Counted from the stretch's first letter, positions 1 through 13,947 are shown. The stretch is 64,000 nt of DNA from Cinclus cinclus (GCF_963662255.1 NC_085052.1:7567307-7631306), one strand, 5' to 3'. Numbers and translations: made by a program. The notes: generated by a model from the letters alone, not told the origin.

Positions 1-3000
1 GAGGAGTGTAGAAGCGACAGCATTTAGAAGGCAACAGGAACACCTGAAAGGTATTGAGCTGGCAAGAGAGAACTGAAAACAAATGATTTTACAGAAATGA
101 AGAAAACAATGAAAAAAAGGAAAATAGTTTTTCTTTAATTAGTCCTTCAGTATATTTTCTGGAGGATGTTCATCTTCCTCTCCAGGTCTGGGAGGGAGGT
201 AAGAGGAAAAGAGGGTCACTGTGAGATGCTGTTGATGCTATGTGCCTCAATGCTTTACCTCTAGGCATGGATGCTTTCCCTTCAGTGGGTCATACAGAGA
301 GCTAGGCCACATCCCTACCTTGAAAATTATTTTATAAGCAATACCTTTAATGAACAGCACTCCCATGCCTTTCTAGACCCTGTAGTCCCTTTCTGTGACC
401 CTGCTGCTGTGAGCTTTCCCCACTCCTGTTCACCCCAAAGGCTCATCCTGTTCCTTTGCCCCTGCCTATTGCCCTGTGAGTCCTCTGGGTCTGAGCTTAT
501 CCATCATCTAATGCTTTGGAATTCTGGCCCACAGCAGGCTCTTACTGTTATATGATCATAGGTCAGGGTGAGACAAAGAGAAGAATGAATACTGAGAGAC
601 ACAAACAAAGAATGAGGGGAAAAATCACTTTGAATAGAGAATATTGCCTTGTCTTCATTCTCCCATTTTCCCAGGTACATGAGTGCATATTGGAAGACAT
701 CTCTAGGAAAATATTTTCCCCCTCACACATATTATTACTTTTGTTTTAACTCCTCAGGGACTGGAGTGCTGTGATTCAGATCATGGTGTTAAAAGATTTC
801 CTGGGCATCACTCGCCCCTCTGGCCCCATCTTTCCTCCCATCCTTCAGCTCCCAAGTTTCAGTTTCTTTACATACAATCACTCCCTCTGTTTGTGTATTG
901 CTTATCACAAATGAAGTCCAGTTTCTTGTTTTGGAGCTGACAATGAGGCGAAAGTAAAAGCAATAAACAATACAGCTAAGGGCAGGATAACTTAAGAAAA
1001 TGCTGGAGAATCCCTGTTGACTAACCCGCCTTGTACAGGAAAACCTAGGGAGTATGGTGCTCATTAAGGTGTAAGGAAAAATAGACAATACAAAGGGATA
1101 GAGGAAAGGAGAAATCCAGGTGTTTGTACCCTTACCACAGCAAAAACAAAACAAAACCCCCTCAAAAACAGAGTCAAACCACCGTGAAAATCAAGGAAAA
1201 AAAAAAAAAAAGGAACTAAAAAAATAAAGAATGTGCATAGAAACAGTAGAGTGGGGTGAAGTAGAGACCAGAGAGCTCTAACCCATTATAAAAGAAAATC
1301 CTGATGCAGGGAACTAACAGTGCCACTGCAGAGGTCACCAGGAAACCACTGGGGGAGAGGGGGAGGAGTGAGGGGGGATCCCTGGGACAGACTTCACCCT
1401 GAAAGGGTCAAAGATAGTTACTGCCAAAGCAGGTTAGCTACAATTAGTGCATGGGAACAGACAGTAAAAGGATTGTGATGCTAATGTCTGGGATTTTCAA
1501 AAGTATTCAGAAAGCTTTTTGTTCTCCACCACCTGAAGTCCCTCATTGTCTTTGCATCCCAGGTTATTGATGGTTTCAACTACAATTCTGAGTGCAGAAG
1601 GAACACAGAACTGATTATCTCTTGCTGCTGTGGTGAGCTCACCAGGCCTTCAGAGTGAGAAGGAGGCGATGTCTTCACGGATGAACATTTCCCCTCTAAA
1701 ATTTCTGAGCCATGTACCACAGCCCCAAGCTTTTAGCATTCCCTCAGAATCCTTTAACATGTTTTTTTTCTTAGAAGACTAGACGTGAAAATGTGCTTTC
1801 CACTCTTATTATTACATTACTGTGCCTTCTTTCCCTCCATTCCCTTATTTTCTAACTGCTTTAACATGTTTGAGAACAAGCAGTGCATGAGAGTGCAACT
1901 CACATTTTAACAGACATCCATAAATTTAGAGTTGAATTACACTGCTGGTGGCGTGCTGTGCAGCTGCTGGGGGGAAACGAGGCCAGTATAGAGCAGCTAC
2001 TGACAGAAGAGATTTTCCTGTAATGGTACTGTTGGGTACAATCCAAGGGTCAGCATCTCCACTTTCCAAATATCTATGAAGAGGCACAAACAGCCCCAAC
2101 CTAGCTGCATTCTAATATTGCCTAAAATGAAAATCAAACAATTTGTCTTCCAGAAAATCTAGACTCATCACCTGAACTTCATGGGATGCAACTCCCTTAG
2201 CTGCAAAACCACAAACACGCTCACAAGCATATGAAAAATCCAAGTTTTACTTTCTGCAGTTCCTACACTATTGGACGTCTCTCTCCTTCCTCCTGCACTG
2301 GCCTAAAGCCAAACATAACCTTCCAGCAGCACCTGACAGGGCTAAGAGAGCCACAGGTTGGGGCCTGAACGGAAAGAGATCTAAACTAGACTGGCTCTGC
2401 TTGCAGGTATCATTTTAACTCTGTTTGAAGATATCATCTGCAGAGTCTAAATCAAGTCCTCCTAACAGAAGACACAATCCTGCAACCTTGGCAGTGAATC
2501 TAGAACAAATTTTGGCTTTTTCCCCAGGATAATGGATGAACTTGCTCCAGGTTTTAATCTCTGTCTGTGCTAGGGAGAAGGCAGGAGAAGGTCCTCAAAT
2601 CAGATCTCATCAGGAACCATCCATGAGGATGATAGGGACAAAAGAGCAAATTTCCAGCCATGAAGGTTCTGGTCCATATTCTGATGAGTGGAATCTGCAG
2701 CTGCTGATGGGACAGCTCTGAGGTTTACCCTTCATCACCAGCACATTTCCATAATTTCTTAACATTTTCTAACTGAGCCTGGTGCTCCAGGGCATCACAG
2801 CTCCTACGGTTCTTCAACATTTCACAAAATGCAGGTGGCTGCAAGGCTGTGGATGAGCTGCTCTGTCAGGGTAGTGAGGGCAGCACAAGCAAGGGCTGGG
2901 TGACAGAACTGGTCATTGTTTCCTCTTCAGAGCTGGGAAATGCTCAGTGTCTTCCCACCCTGCCAACCTGCCACCCCCAAAATCTGCCTAGAGCCTCTGC

Positions 3001-6000
3001 TAAGGTAGCCCAGGCTGCAGTGGCGCCACAGCAGAGCTGCTTCATACAGGTACAAGATAGGTTTTTTAAAATATCACAGTCCTTCACTATCCTTCCACAC
3101 TGCTCAGCAAATTTCACTACCTGCTAATCAGAAGCTGATTATAAGGTTTTCCTTAGTCTGCTGGAAAACCCAGCAGTGTATGTGGGCCATTTTTCAGTGC
3201 TCATTAGGCACTCAGAGCGAGCATCACACCAGCACACAGAGGCAGGACTGCAGGTGCTGAGTTTGCTGCCAGCACTCAAAAACTCTCCCTGGATTCTGCA
3301 GCTGCAGAGCTGAGGGCACCTCACCCCAGCTGCTCCCAGGTGTGCCCATCCCTGAAGCTCACCTTCCCAAGGAGAAAGAGGCTGTGCAGGCACCCAGGGA
3401 TGGGGTGGAGAGGGAGGGAAGGCACATCTCCATCTCACCTGTGGTCTTTGCAGAGCAAACATGGCACAAGAGCTGCACCTTCTCGGGGATCCACCAGCAG
3501 CTACACCACACTGAGCCCACAAGCATAAATCCATTTATGTTAGGGTGTTCCTAAAGCTCAAAATGAAAGAGAGGCTTTTTTTACCATCACTGGGAAGGCA
3601 TTTTTGCCACAAACCACTTCAGACTGAAGCAGCAGGTAAAGGAAGGGCAAAGACAGCAGTCAGGAGAGGTTATGGTCAGTGAGATGGCACACAAGACCCT
3701 GCACTGCTCACCAACCTTCTCCTAACTCACTCTTTTCCCAGAGAAAATCTGTCAATGCCTTACCACTTGACTGAGGTGGAACTTTTAATTAACATTTGCA
3801 AATTATTTTCATATCCCCAGGTAAGAGGTGCAATACAAATATGCAGCATTATGAAAAAACAGCCCTTATGCCTGAACTCCTTTAGTAGTCCAGAGAAAAA
3901 GGAATGACTTAGAGAGTAAAGAAAATAGTAAAACCCAGACCTTGAAATGTCATCTGCATTTTTGACCTCAGAAATATAAAAGTATATTTAGCTGGGACAT
4001 TTAAAGAATCCCAGAGCCTTCCATGTTAGCTTTACACAAAACAGGTCAGAGGTCATTGTTCACTGCATCAGAAGACGACTTGTTAAAGTGCAAAACCCTT
4101 CTCAGAAAGCACTGTGCTTTGAACATAACATCCACGATTACATTTTAAAGTTGCCACTTAAACAGGTTCTGGCAACCAGCAAAGCCAAAGGACGGGCTGA
4201 TTTAAAGTGGCTCGGAACAGCGACCTGCAGAGATCAGTCCATTGCTCAAAAGAGATCCCTTGGGGCACCGGGCTTTCCTTTTGAACTACCAGCTAATGGG
4301 AGAGCTTTCCTGCATTCCTCCTTTATAACTAGGTACAAGCAAATGGGAGACAGTGACAAATGACATTCAACTCGAACATCTTCGTTTTGTATTTTTATTA
4401 AAAAATGGCTTCTGTGAATGCCTTTGGGGTTCTACATTCTCCAGGGCAGATTTCTGCTCTATATCACACTAGTATAAATCTGGAATAATGTCAGTGAAGT
4501 CAAAGGAAATATTTGGGCATTACACAGACAATTTTGAGCATAACTGGTTAAGGCTGATTTAACTACAAGAAGGGACAAGCAGATATTCTGCCATTAGTTA
4601 AGGGGCAAGGGGAGCACAGCAGGTTGTATGTTTTGTTTTGATCAAATTTGACTTTATCACATGCAAGCTGGAGGCTTTAAGGCACATAAAACTGCTCCCG
4701 AAAGTATAAAAAAAATAGTTTTATACATCTTATACATTTTTTGCATTTTCTGCCCTAAGGTACCAGTTTATATTTCCAATAACCACATTTACATGAATCC
4801 TAAATTATATGGCAAGCAGACTTTCAGTTTTGTAGAACAAGCCATGATCCAGGTAATTGCTAATCTCAGACTGACTAAGAGATCTGTTGATCTTAATTGC
4901 TGCTAAGAGTTCATACCCATAAACATGGATGTTTATTTCTTCTCCTCATGATTTGTCTGGCTTCCTATTTAAACTGGAAACATATGCAGAGGTAAAACAT
5001 CATCTGCTGTGATAACACACATTGTCTGGGAAGGAACTCTATATAAATGTTTCACATTAATGCTGTGTCATTCACAAGCCAGATCCTATTCTAAGTGAAC
5101 TAAAATCCTCAATAATTGCCTTAAAGCTCTGCTTGACACCCTTGTGACCGTGAGTCAATAGTCCTGAGTCTACCATTTGCTTATGAAATTAAAGCATTAT
5201 AATATCTCCATTTCCTGGACTCATCCTCTGTGAAGCATAACTGGGCAGATGAAGAACTTTCAGATGTGCAAGACAAACAAGTAAATATTAAGTAATACCC
5301 AAAAATGCCTTTACATGACACAACCTTATGGCACTGATAGTTCTGTAATTAGTGATAACAGTTCTGACCTGGAGAATTTCTGTGAATTTGCAGCTTCTTT
5401 TCATTCTACCTCCAGCCTGCAATAGACTGCATAGACTAATGTATGCTAGAGTAAACCAAATCCAAATAAATCCTCATAAAATAGAGTTTAAAGCAAAAAC
5501 AGAAATTCCCTCCTCCTCATGTCTTGTCCCTGCATACCTGATGCCTACTCCATCATGTGCTCCTTCATACAAGGCATCTTTCCTACAGAGTTAATTTTGA
5601 TCACTTGGACTCAGCCAGCTGTGTGGCAGCTTTCAAGCTTTGATGCACCAGGCTGTAACTTTGACAGAGCAGCCAACAAACTGACCAAGTTGGCATGACA
5701 GAAACACAGGCTCAAATTAAATCCTGTTGACTTAGCAGGAGCCTGTGAGGAGCAACCTCTGAGCTGGCAGCCAGGCCCGAGCAGCTCACTGAACCCATTG
5801 ACCAGAATATTCAACAGCTTGTCTAAGAATCCTCCTCTCTAAACAGACACTAATCCCTGATTTGGAAAAATTCCTGCTACCCCTGAGTTTACTGACAGGT
5901 TTATTTTTCCAAAGAAAATATTTCAAAATACAAATACTTTTTCCTCTTTCAAATAATTCTTATTACTCACTCTCTTTCTAAAGATTTTCATATTCATTAA

Positions 6001-9000
6001 AATAAGCAAATCAGCTGTGCTTGGTTGAAGATCTCTGTATTCACCATTCACCTCCTCATTTATACTGGAGTCTATAGACAGATTTTAGAGGCAAGACTCA
6101 GGTCTCTCTCTGCAGTCGTACACTGGGATGCAGACAGCAGTGGGGTTAAATTATAATTATTGCAGTAATCAAAGTAATCCCCCATAATGAGAGAACATCA
6201 TGGGAAATTAAATAAGGTAACACAACAGAAAGTTTCTTATTCCTTTATGCAAATTAATTCCGGTAACCATAGCCTAAAATTTCTTCCATTGTGGACACAC
6301 ATCTGGTATTTCAAAAGTTTTGAGAAATAAAGTGTTTTCTTCCCTTGGCTGCAGCTCCTCACTGGTCTCTCTGGGTCAAATAAATCTTCAGAATGGAAGA
6401 TGAAGCCTGTGGCTTGGGTTATATATAATAGAAGAGTCACTGGATTGACCTTACCTCCAAACAAACACCAAAAGACATTTCTGTCACTGAAGGATAAAAT
6501 ACACTAAAGTGAGGCTGAAGATTTCTTTTTGTTCTCAGCTGCCTCCTTCCCTTAAAATGCCTGAACCTACAGGAGCACACTCTGCAACCCATGGAATGGA
6601 GCCACAGGGCCCCCTCACTCCTCCAGAGCTGCTCCGTGAGAAGTGCATTAGAACTCACGGGAAAATAAGTTTGAATTTCAGGTTTGCTGATGACCTATTG
6701 CATTTTACTGAAGGATTTACATATACATAAAATTCTGCCAGAAAATAAACAAATGCTGTATCCATTGAGCTTCCCAAAACCTGCAACAGCGTGAGTGGAT
6801 ACCCATTTAATAATCCCACTTTTCAGAGAGTGCTGTTACGTTGCTGAGAAAGAACAAAGCCAAGTGCTATAAAAACACCTCAGAAAGCCAAATCTCATTA
6901 TTTTGCAGCCTTGTACCACACTCGTGTTTTCAGACACGAGCCATTTTTCTTGATTTACCAAGACCTCTCAGGTGTTTCTGCCACTCAACAATTAATTGCT
7001 CCTGGCCAATTTTTTTTCTCCTTTCCAGACCACAGTCAGCAGCATCCCTTGACTGTAACTTTGCTTTATAGCCTCAGGCCAGTTACAAAACTGGTGCATT
7101 GTTGCAGTGACAGATAAATGATTCCAAGGTACCAAGGAGCAGAAAGGCTTGGGAAAAGATGTCCAACTCTGAAAAAAACCCCCAAGCATGCACACGTTCC
7201 AGAAGTGATGGGAGAAAGGTGTGTTTTTCTTACACAGGGGGAGATTCATGGGATGCCTTGTCCTATTGCCAGGTTTACCTAACACAACAGGCATAAAGCA
7301 GAAAGTCTGTGCCTGAAACATAGGAGATGCTGCCAGGAATTCCCTTTTATTTTCTGAACTAAACAGGTGAAAATTTTAAAAATGGAGTACGAGTATTAGA
7401 GATGCTCCCTGAATCACATCTGGTGCATATAGTCACAGAAAACTGCAGGAATTTCAGGCTTGGCATTGGAATGTGAGAGTCAAACAGAGCCAGTGATCTC
7501 CTTTAGCAAAGGAGAGGTGGAGAGTTCACCCAATTACTTTGATAATCCCACAGAGAAATGGTGGGAGCTTTACTCCTGTGAGCCGACAGCTGGATGCTCT
7601 TCTACAAGTTCCTTGGAAACTTCCTTGGAAAATCTCTCCGGTGTGGTGTGATCAGGATCAAAACGCAGATTCGTGGGACTGGCAGTCCTGCTGAGTTTTC
7701 TGTCTTTGCCCCATGAAACATGTTCTGCTTCCACAAAATTTAATCTGAAATCCTAATCATTGCTCTCTGTGGCAAGATAACTCAGTTCTGTGTCGCTTCT
7801 AAAAATTCTGAAGGACCAACTTGGATTTGTTAAGGCAGGGGAGCAAAGTGGGGATGTGCACTCCCTATTTCCAGAGACGGAAAGGGATGGCTGAGCAGCA
7901 GCTTGGACTGTATGACTGTGCTTTTTCCAGTAATTAGCATCTATGGTACAACAGAAAAAGACAAAACTGGTGCAGGGATATGGGGCACAATTCAGTAAAA
8001 ATGTTCCTAACTCTAGAAACAGATCACCAACACACTCAAATAGATTTCTCTACTCTGCACAGCTTTTAATAGCACTCCCTAGAGAAATTAATTTCATAGA
8101 TAAACACATTTTAAAAAAGTATCACTAATTCTATTTTGACAATTTCTGTGTTTAAGCTGAAAAAGAACTGCTACATATTCATTAGACATAGAACAACTCT
8201 AAGTATTGTATCACACCATTAATATTTATTTTGTATTTTATCTTTTTTCTCCTGTAAGAAGCAATTCAATTTTTTAAACCATCAGTTCACATTACTACAA
8301 AGGGGAAAAAAAATCCAAAACATGATAGGTGAAAATGAAACACACAAGGCCTTAATTCAGTAATAACTTACATAATTTAATAAAACAGGACAGGAGTCCT
8401 CTCACTGAGGTCAAAAGAAATAATCTCATGCTCTAATCTAGCTCTGTACCCACAGACCTTGCTGCAGTTTCCCATTGATTCTTACTTGGAGGGAGAATTA
8501 CTGTAAAATCGTTCCCTGTTGCTCTATCCATCTTTTGCTGGAGGTTATCAGGGCAATAGAATGAGACACAGAGTCTTCTCCCAACACTCTTGGTTTATTT
8601 GCACCAGCAGCACATTACAAACCAGCTACGACTGGGACAGATGAGGCGAACGCGTTTCTTTCTGCCGGCACCGCACCATCCTTGGGAATCCAAGTAAATG
8701 AAGAGGTTAAAGCCAGGAATGTCTCTGTATGCAGCAGCTGGGTGAAATTAATCACCTGGACAAATCAAGAGTCTGACAGTGCCCTTTGTGAAATTAAGAG
8801 TATAAAGAAGAAACTACACAAAGCAACGAAGCGAGGTTTAACGTAGCCTGGATGTTAATTTACCAAAAGAGCTATCTGCATAGCAAAGATTACTGAGAAT
8901 TAGTCTTGTTTTGTAAACACATTAAGTGTTTGTACACAATGTTCCATTTCCACTGGGAATGCCTACTAGGTACCTGCAGAACTTGAAATAGTTTTGTGAT

Positions 9001-11929
9001 CCCTAGGACAGCCAGCTGCAGGAAATGATTTACTGTGAACACACCGCTCACAAGAGTAATTTATGCCAAGGATTTACTGCAATTCCATATAAGCAAAACA
9101 AAACACTGCCTTTTGAAGGGCATCACAGAAAACTATCTTTTCAACTGCTGAAATGAAAATAAATGTCTTTTTTCACATCAGCATACAGTAACAATCTCTC
9201 AAGCATTTCCACATAAAAGCTCCTTAAGCTCTGAAATAGCATATTTAAGCAAACTGTTCTGTGCTAAAAGAAACAGAAAAAGCAGTAAAAAAATTGTGTT
9301 CCTTCTTTTTATTTTTTCTCCATTATAACACTTGATGTCTTTTCTTACATAATTACCAAAACTCAGTTCATTTACTTTAAAAACATAAGAACTGAAATAT
9401 GCATTTACCTTTTGCCGTTCCTTTTCTATCCCCCTCCATTTAAGCTGTAAAATGATGTTCTGAAGCCACTAAAAGTAGCATGACATCTGTGAAATGATGC
9501 ATTTTGTTTCTAATGCATGCACTCAGCTGCAGATTTGACTTTGAAGTACTTAATTCTGAAATATCTAAAATAATCCCACGTCCCAGGGAAGCAGCACTAA
9601 AACATTCAGAACCACATCTTACAAAAGGGTCACAGTGAGAAAGGGACCATCCTCATCCTTTTCAGTTCTGCTTTGCAACCAGCTTTCCCATCCCCTAGAA
9701 ATCACACAGCTTTTTTGCTCCACACTGCCCCAAGGCTCACATGTACCCAGAAAGGAATTCAGAAGACAGGATAAGAAAAGTTTTAGGATGAACTGTCTCA
9801 GACACTAGATAGCGTAATGGGATGCAGAGTGGAAAGGCCAGACACAGAGCTGTAACCTAAAAATTAATACATCTAGTAAGAAAAAGGCTATTTTGTATTT
9901 CAATTTCCATTGCCTCATTTTTTGTCCTCCTCATTCTGTTTCTGTTAACTTCTGGGGCAAGCCACACGATCCCATTTAGAGCCCAGAATCTGAGCAAAGG
10001 ATTGCTCCAGCAACCACAACACACAACAACGGGACATGGAGAAGCTGGGGAGAGGCTGCAGCTTTGACTTAACCCACTTGTTGGACCTAGAGGTGAGGAG
10101 GGATGAGGATTAAAGTCCCAGACATTCACACCCATAACAAAAACCTAAGGTGTTTTTCAGGCAGCCATGCTAAGACTTTCTCTGAACCACAGCATTGCCT
10201 CCAACATTTCCCCAAAATGAGAATTGCAAAATACAGGGGTTTTTTTTGTAATGAATCCTTTTTGAGCCCTGCAATCACCCACTGCCAATTACCAACTTCT
10301 TGCTTTGCCTGTTTACACCCATGTGATCTTAGCAGCTAATGGCAGAAACAGAGATGCAGCATCTCCCCACCCAGACCAGATATTAAGCATTCACATGATA
10401 AACTTGCTTGCTTCACATGCCTTTAACTACTGGTGATTTATTTAATCAGGTCTCACAAAGGGGAGAATTAAACCCATAGCTATTAGAAACAATGACTGCT
10501 TTTTAATAGAGACAATAATTTTGCCCAGGCTGGCTGAATCCATTCACTGTGTCTGTGATTTCCCTCTGGCTGTATATTGCAGTCACACCCTCACATGCTC
10601 TCACTTTGCTTCTGTAAGGCCTTTTTAATAAAATTAACACCACTGCAATCTCATTCCTTGACTCTGCTAAGCAAACAGCATGACCCTTCTCATTAGAGTC
10701 GGAGAGCCATTAACGCACAGAGTAGCAAATCCACCATCTATTAAAATAAAAAAATGAAGTATTCCAAAATTGCATGAGTTATTCAATGTTTTACTCTGCT
10801 GGCAGCAGAAATACATTATGAAGTGAAAACTACCATTTAAATAAGGAAGAAACACAGCCAGCTAGGCAGAGACATTAAAGGGAGGCAAATCCTGAAGCCC
10901 TTGTCAAACTTAGGGAAGCAGCAGCAGCACTGGAGCACTCAGGGCCAGGCTACGGTACCACACTTCCACAGACTGAAGACAGCAAGTTCACATTGAAGAC
11001 TGACAATACTCAGCTCAAAAAGCAGGACATGCTTTTGCATCAGGGTTTTCCCCATGAACAATGCTCACTAAAATGAGACAAATTTTTCAATCTGTGTAAA
11101 GGGTATATTTTAAATGGTAAATCCCAGACACACATTTTCTGGCCAGAGTACCATAAAATTCCTATCAAATACCATTTGCTTCAGTTGGGACCTCAGTATT
11201 AACTTCTAGTAATCCCAGAAATATTGTATATGCATTTTTCCTCTTTAATGTTGACATATCATGACTGTCAGTAACCAAGATCCAGGATCATTGAATATTT
11301 TCAATACTTTTTGCTGTGGACATAGCCTAATTCTGAAGTCTGGTAGCTCTGGGATGAGCATGTTAGCAAGAATAAGGAAGTTAAAGTGAGTACGTCCCTA
11401 GGTTCCCATGGGAACACAACACCTCCAAATCTGCATAGTTTCAAGATACTGGGTTAAACACTTATTAAAACATAACTAAAAAGGCTATTCCTGAACATTT
11501 TAGTGGCTTCCCAGTTACTGTTCCCTGGAACTACAGGCTCAGGGCACAGAGAACCATTAAAGCACAGGGGAATTTAGGAAAAAGCATACAAGGGAGGCCC
11601 AGCACATAGGAAAATACTGGGAAGTAGCCTGAGGAGTTTGAATGTTTGAACAGATAGCTCAAGTGTTTAGGAATGGGGGTTACACTCATCATTGCTTATT
11701 GCACAGTGTGTTCATGGCTTTGTTGCACTCCTCACACTGTGCTTTCCAGCAGTATTTCCTGCTGCCTGCCATGGGTTTGTCCAGCCAAGCATACCTGCTA
11801 CCCAGCTGCTAAGGGGAAAAACCTCCTGTAGCTCAAAAGGAGTTATGTGGGGAGAAGTGTGTCATTTATTTGAGATAAAGAAATTCTGCCTTAATTTCTG
11901 ATGCACTGGGGAAGATGAGAAGCAGTAAG
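1..11929. other. Non-coding region downstream of TRUB1
   Basis: AT-rich sequence with no recognisable exon, RNA gene or CR1 copy. It holds a 15-base A run (1197-1211), the old repeat near 4.5 kb, tandem TTCCTTGGAA motifs (7609-7630) and a stretch of mildly higher CpG near 8.6 kb. Open frames are short and match no family. By mammalian gene order ATRNL1 would lie further left, but no part of it is seen here. Confidence 0.7.
4435..4525. repeat. Ancient amniote repeat, TGAAGTCAATGG type
   Basis: The stretch TTTCTGCTCTATATCACACT followed by AGTATAAATCTGGAATAA and GTGAAGTCAAAGGA resembles an old dispersed element common in birds and turtles. In that element, a sequence like TACACTGGTGTAAATC precedes TGAAGTCAATGG. 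I cannot name the family from memory. Limits are approximate. Confidence 0.45.
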
Positions 11930-12020
11930 GCTGGTGAAGTAGTAGACTTGGCACTGCTGGGGTAATGGTCAGGCCTGATGGTCCTGAAGTTCTTTTCCAA
12001 CCTGAATGATTCTCTCCAGA
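11930..12020 (+). repeat. CR1 LINE 3'-end fragment
   Basis: The stretch from GGCACTGCTGGGGTAATGG through CTTTTCCAACCTGAATGATTCT matches the 3' terminal part of avian CR1, whose end normally reads CTTTTCCAACCTAAATGATTCTATG. Only about 90 bp is recognisable, in plus orientation. It lies about 1 kb beyond the TRUB1 3' UTR. Confidence 0.75.
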
Positions 12021-13029
12021 CTCCTGAACATGAACAACTGCAGGCCATCTCTCCCTGTGCTTTCTATATGCATCAGGACTTGCAGCCTAAACCAGAACTT
12101 GCTGATGTCCACAAGGCGCTTTTTTGAATTGCCATTTCATTCCTCCACAGTGACTAGACTATGGAGCAGATCCTGTCTTCTCAGGATCACAGATCTGTTA
12201 GCAATAATTGTAACAGACCACTTGCAAGCTAACCAGAAAGCTGATGAAAATAGAATTCTCCTTTTGAAACTAAAAATATCAGGGGCTGTTAATGGAATAA
12301 CAAGAAAGGCTTGGTGAGTATTAAACAAACAGATGAGATTAAGAATGTGTTAGACACTTACAGCACTGTATCCAAATGTACCCTATTAATAGAGGCATTT
12401 CTCAATTGCACTGATTTTTAAAGAAACAAATCCCTGAAGATGAAAGAAGAAGACTAATAGAATTATATCTACTGTGCTATTTTTCAAAAATCAGGAAGAT
12501 AAATAACATGAGAACTTAATCTAGAAAATGACTGGGATAACATAAAATAGAAAAATAAAGATTTGGACAACAAGAGAAGCTGTGTTTCAATTAAAGTCTT
12601 TGATCATTCAAAATAAGTATAGTGGAAAATGACATTTTCTGCTTTATTTGATTTCTTTAGGTAATAATCTCTTTCTTCTCCATTTCTATCCAAAGTACTC
12701 CAAAAAGAAACAAAAATCTCCCACTGTTAACCTCAGTGGACACAAGCTTTTCTCCCATCCCTGAAATCAGAATTTCTTGTATCCATTACTTTATGCATAC
12801 TGTACTTTAAATATGCTGCTGTTATAGTGCTCTAACATTTCAATTTGCTTATGCAGTTTTCAAAATTTCCTTTAAGTTCTTTATAAGAATATACAAAGGA
12901 AGAAAACTGCTTACTGAATAAAGCAAAGTCTGTCCTCCTTCTAAACAAAACCTTCATTAATCTTGCATAGACTTTAGTTTCTTATTGTATAGAAAACAAA
13001 AATCCTATAGATGTCTGGAAAGGTATTCT
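12021..13029. other. Intergenic sequence, or distal 3' UTR of TRUB1
   Basis: AT-rich sequence with no coding signal. A second AATAAA on the minus strand (12653-12658) could serve a longer TRUB1 3' UTR. Nothing else is seen. Confidence 0.5.
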
Positions 13030-13732
13030 GCAATGAGAAACTTCAGGATATTTATTTAAGGTCTTAGACTGAAAGTAAGTTTGGAACCAACACTTCATGT
13101 ACCACTTTTTTGTAAGATCCAGGCACAAACCAATCATCTTCAGGGATTGTTTATACTTAAAACTATTCCCTTAGGCTGATATTTCAGACTTAAAATAATA
13201 GCAGCTTCATATACTGAATTCCAGGAACATTTGACAGGAGAACAATCTGCATAGGAAAAACTATGGTAAAATGGATATCTCTTGAAACTGTTTTCGTGAA
13301 AGCAAATTGCCACACCACATTCTTGGGTGCTTAAGCTATGACAGACTTGTCACCATAGTATTTCAGGATTTGATTACCAGCTGCAAAGAAAAAAAAAATT
13401 TTGGAGTGCATTTATCAGACATTATTGTATATAATTTTTTAATTGATGAATTTGCAACAGCAGCCATTTTGCATCCTGAAAGTTCTTTAATAGTCTATAA
13501 AAATTTGGCATCAGTTACAGTGTGCAAGAAGGAAAATAAACAATCAAGAAACAGTCAGCAGTGGATATTTTCAGTGCACATTCTAACCCCAGGAAACAAA
13601 AGAACCATTTCTCTTGTTTTGCAGTTTGTCACCTTCCCAGTAGAGACTTGTAGATTTACACAGGAGGCGAGACAATCCCAATCCAATCTTGAAACATCTC
13701 AATCATTCAGTCTTTTTCCTTGACCCAACTTA
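13030..13732 (-). other. TRUB1: Probable TRUB1 3' UTR
   Basis: This AT-rich non-coding sequence follows the TGA. The first canonical AATAAA on the transcript strand is the complement of TTTATT at 13051-13056. Cleavage would then fall near 13020-13040 and give a UTR of about 0.7 kb. ATTAAA variants lie nearer, for example the complement of 13486-13491. Another AATAAA lies at 12653-12658. No strong GU-rich element is visible, so the end is uncertain. Confidence 0.4.
13051..13056 (-). terminator. Candidate polyadenylation signal AATAAA for TRUB1
   Basis: A canonical hexamer on the transcript strand, about 680 nt after the stop codon. It is the nearest perfect AATAAA that I found downstream of the stop. 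Its use is inferred, not shown. Confidence 0.35.
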
Positions 13733-13947
13733 TCACTTATCCCCACAGATCACAGCAGTTTCACCAGGATGCTCTGTCTTCAATTTTTTCTGAGCTGGCT
13801 CTCCCAGGAACAGGGCTGTGCAGTGCTCCAAGGACTGAGCAATTTCATCAATTGTCCACTTGTCTTCCTGCAGGGCGTGCTCCTCCAGCGTGAATGGCCC
13901 CTGCTTGGTGCGGGTCAGCTCCTGCACGGTGGCACAGGTGGAAAGCT
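13733..13947 (-). CDS. TRUB1: TRUB1 coding exon 8 (terminal)
   Basis: The coding part is 215 nt for residues 215-285 and TGA. It includes [16 protein letters not shown] (225-240) and [15 protein letters not shown] (244-258), the conserved C-terminal strand and helix of the family. The last 20 or so residues are a polar, poorly conserved tail ending VICGDK. The acceptor is TTTGCTCCAG|AGC. The tail seems shorter than in human TRUB1 as I remember it. Confidence 0.95.

Noticed and set aside
13307..13723. 138-codon plus-strand open frame opposite the TRUB1 3' UTR
   Set aside because: It is antisense to a probable UTR and has no family resemblance.
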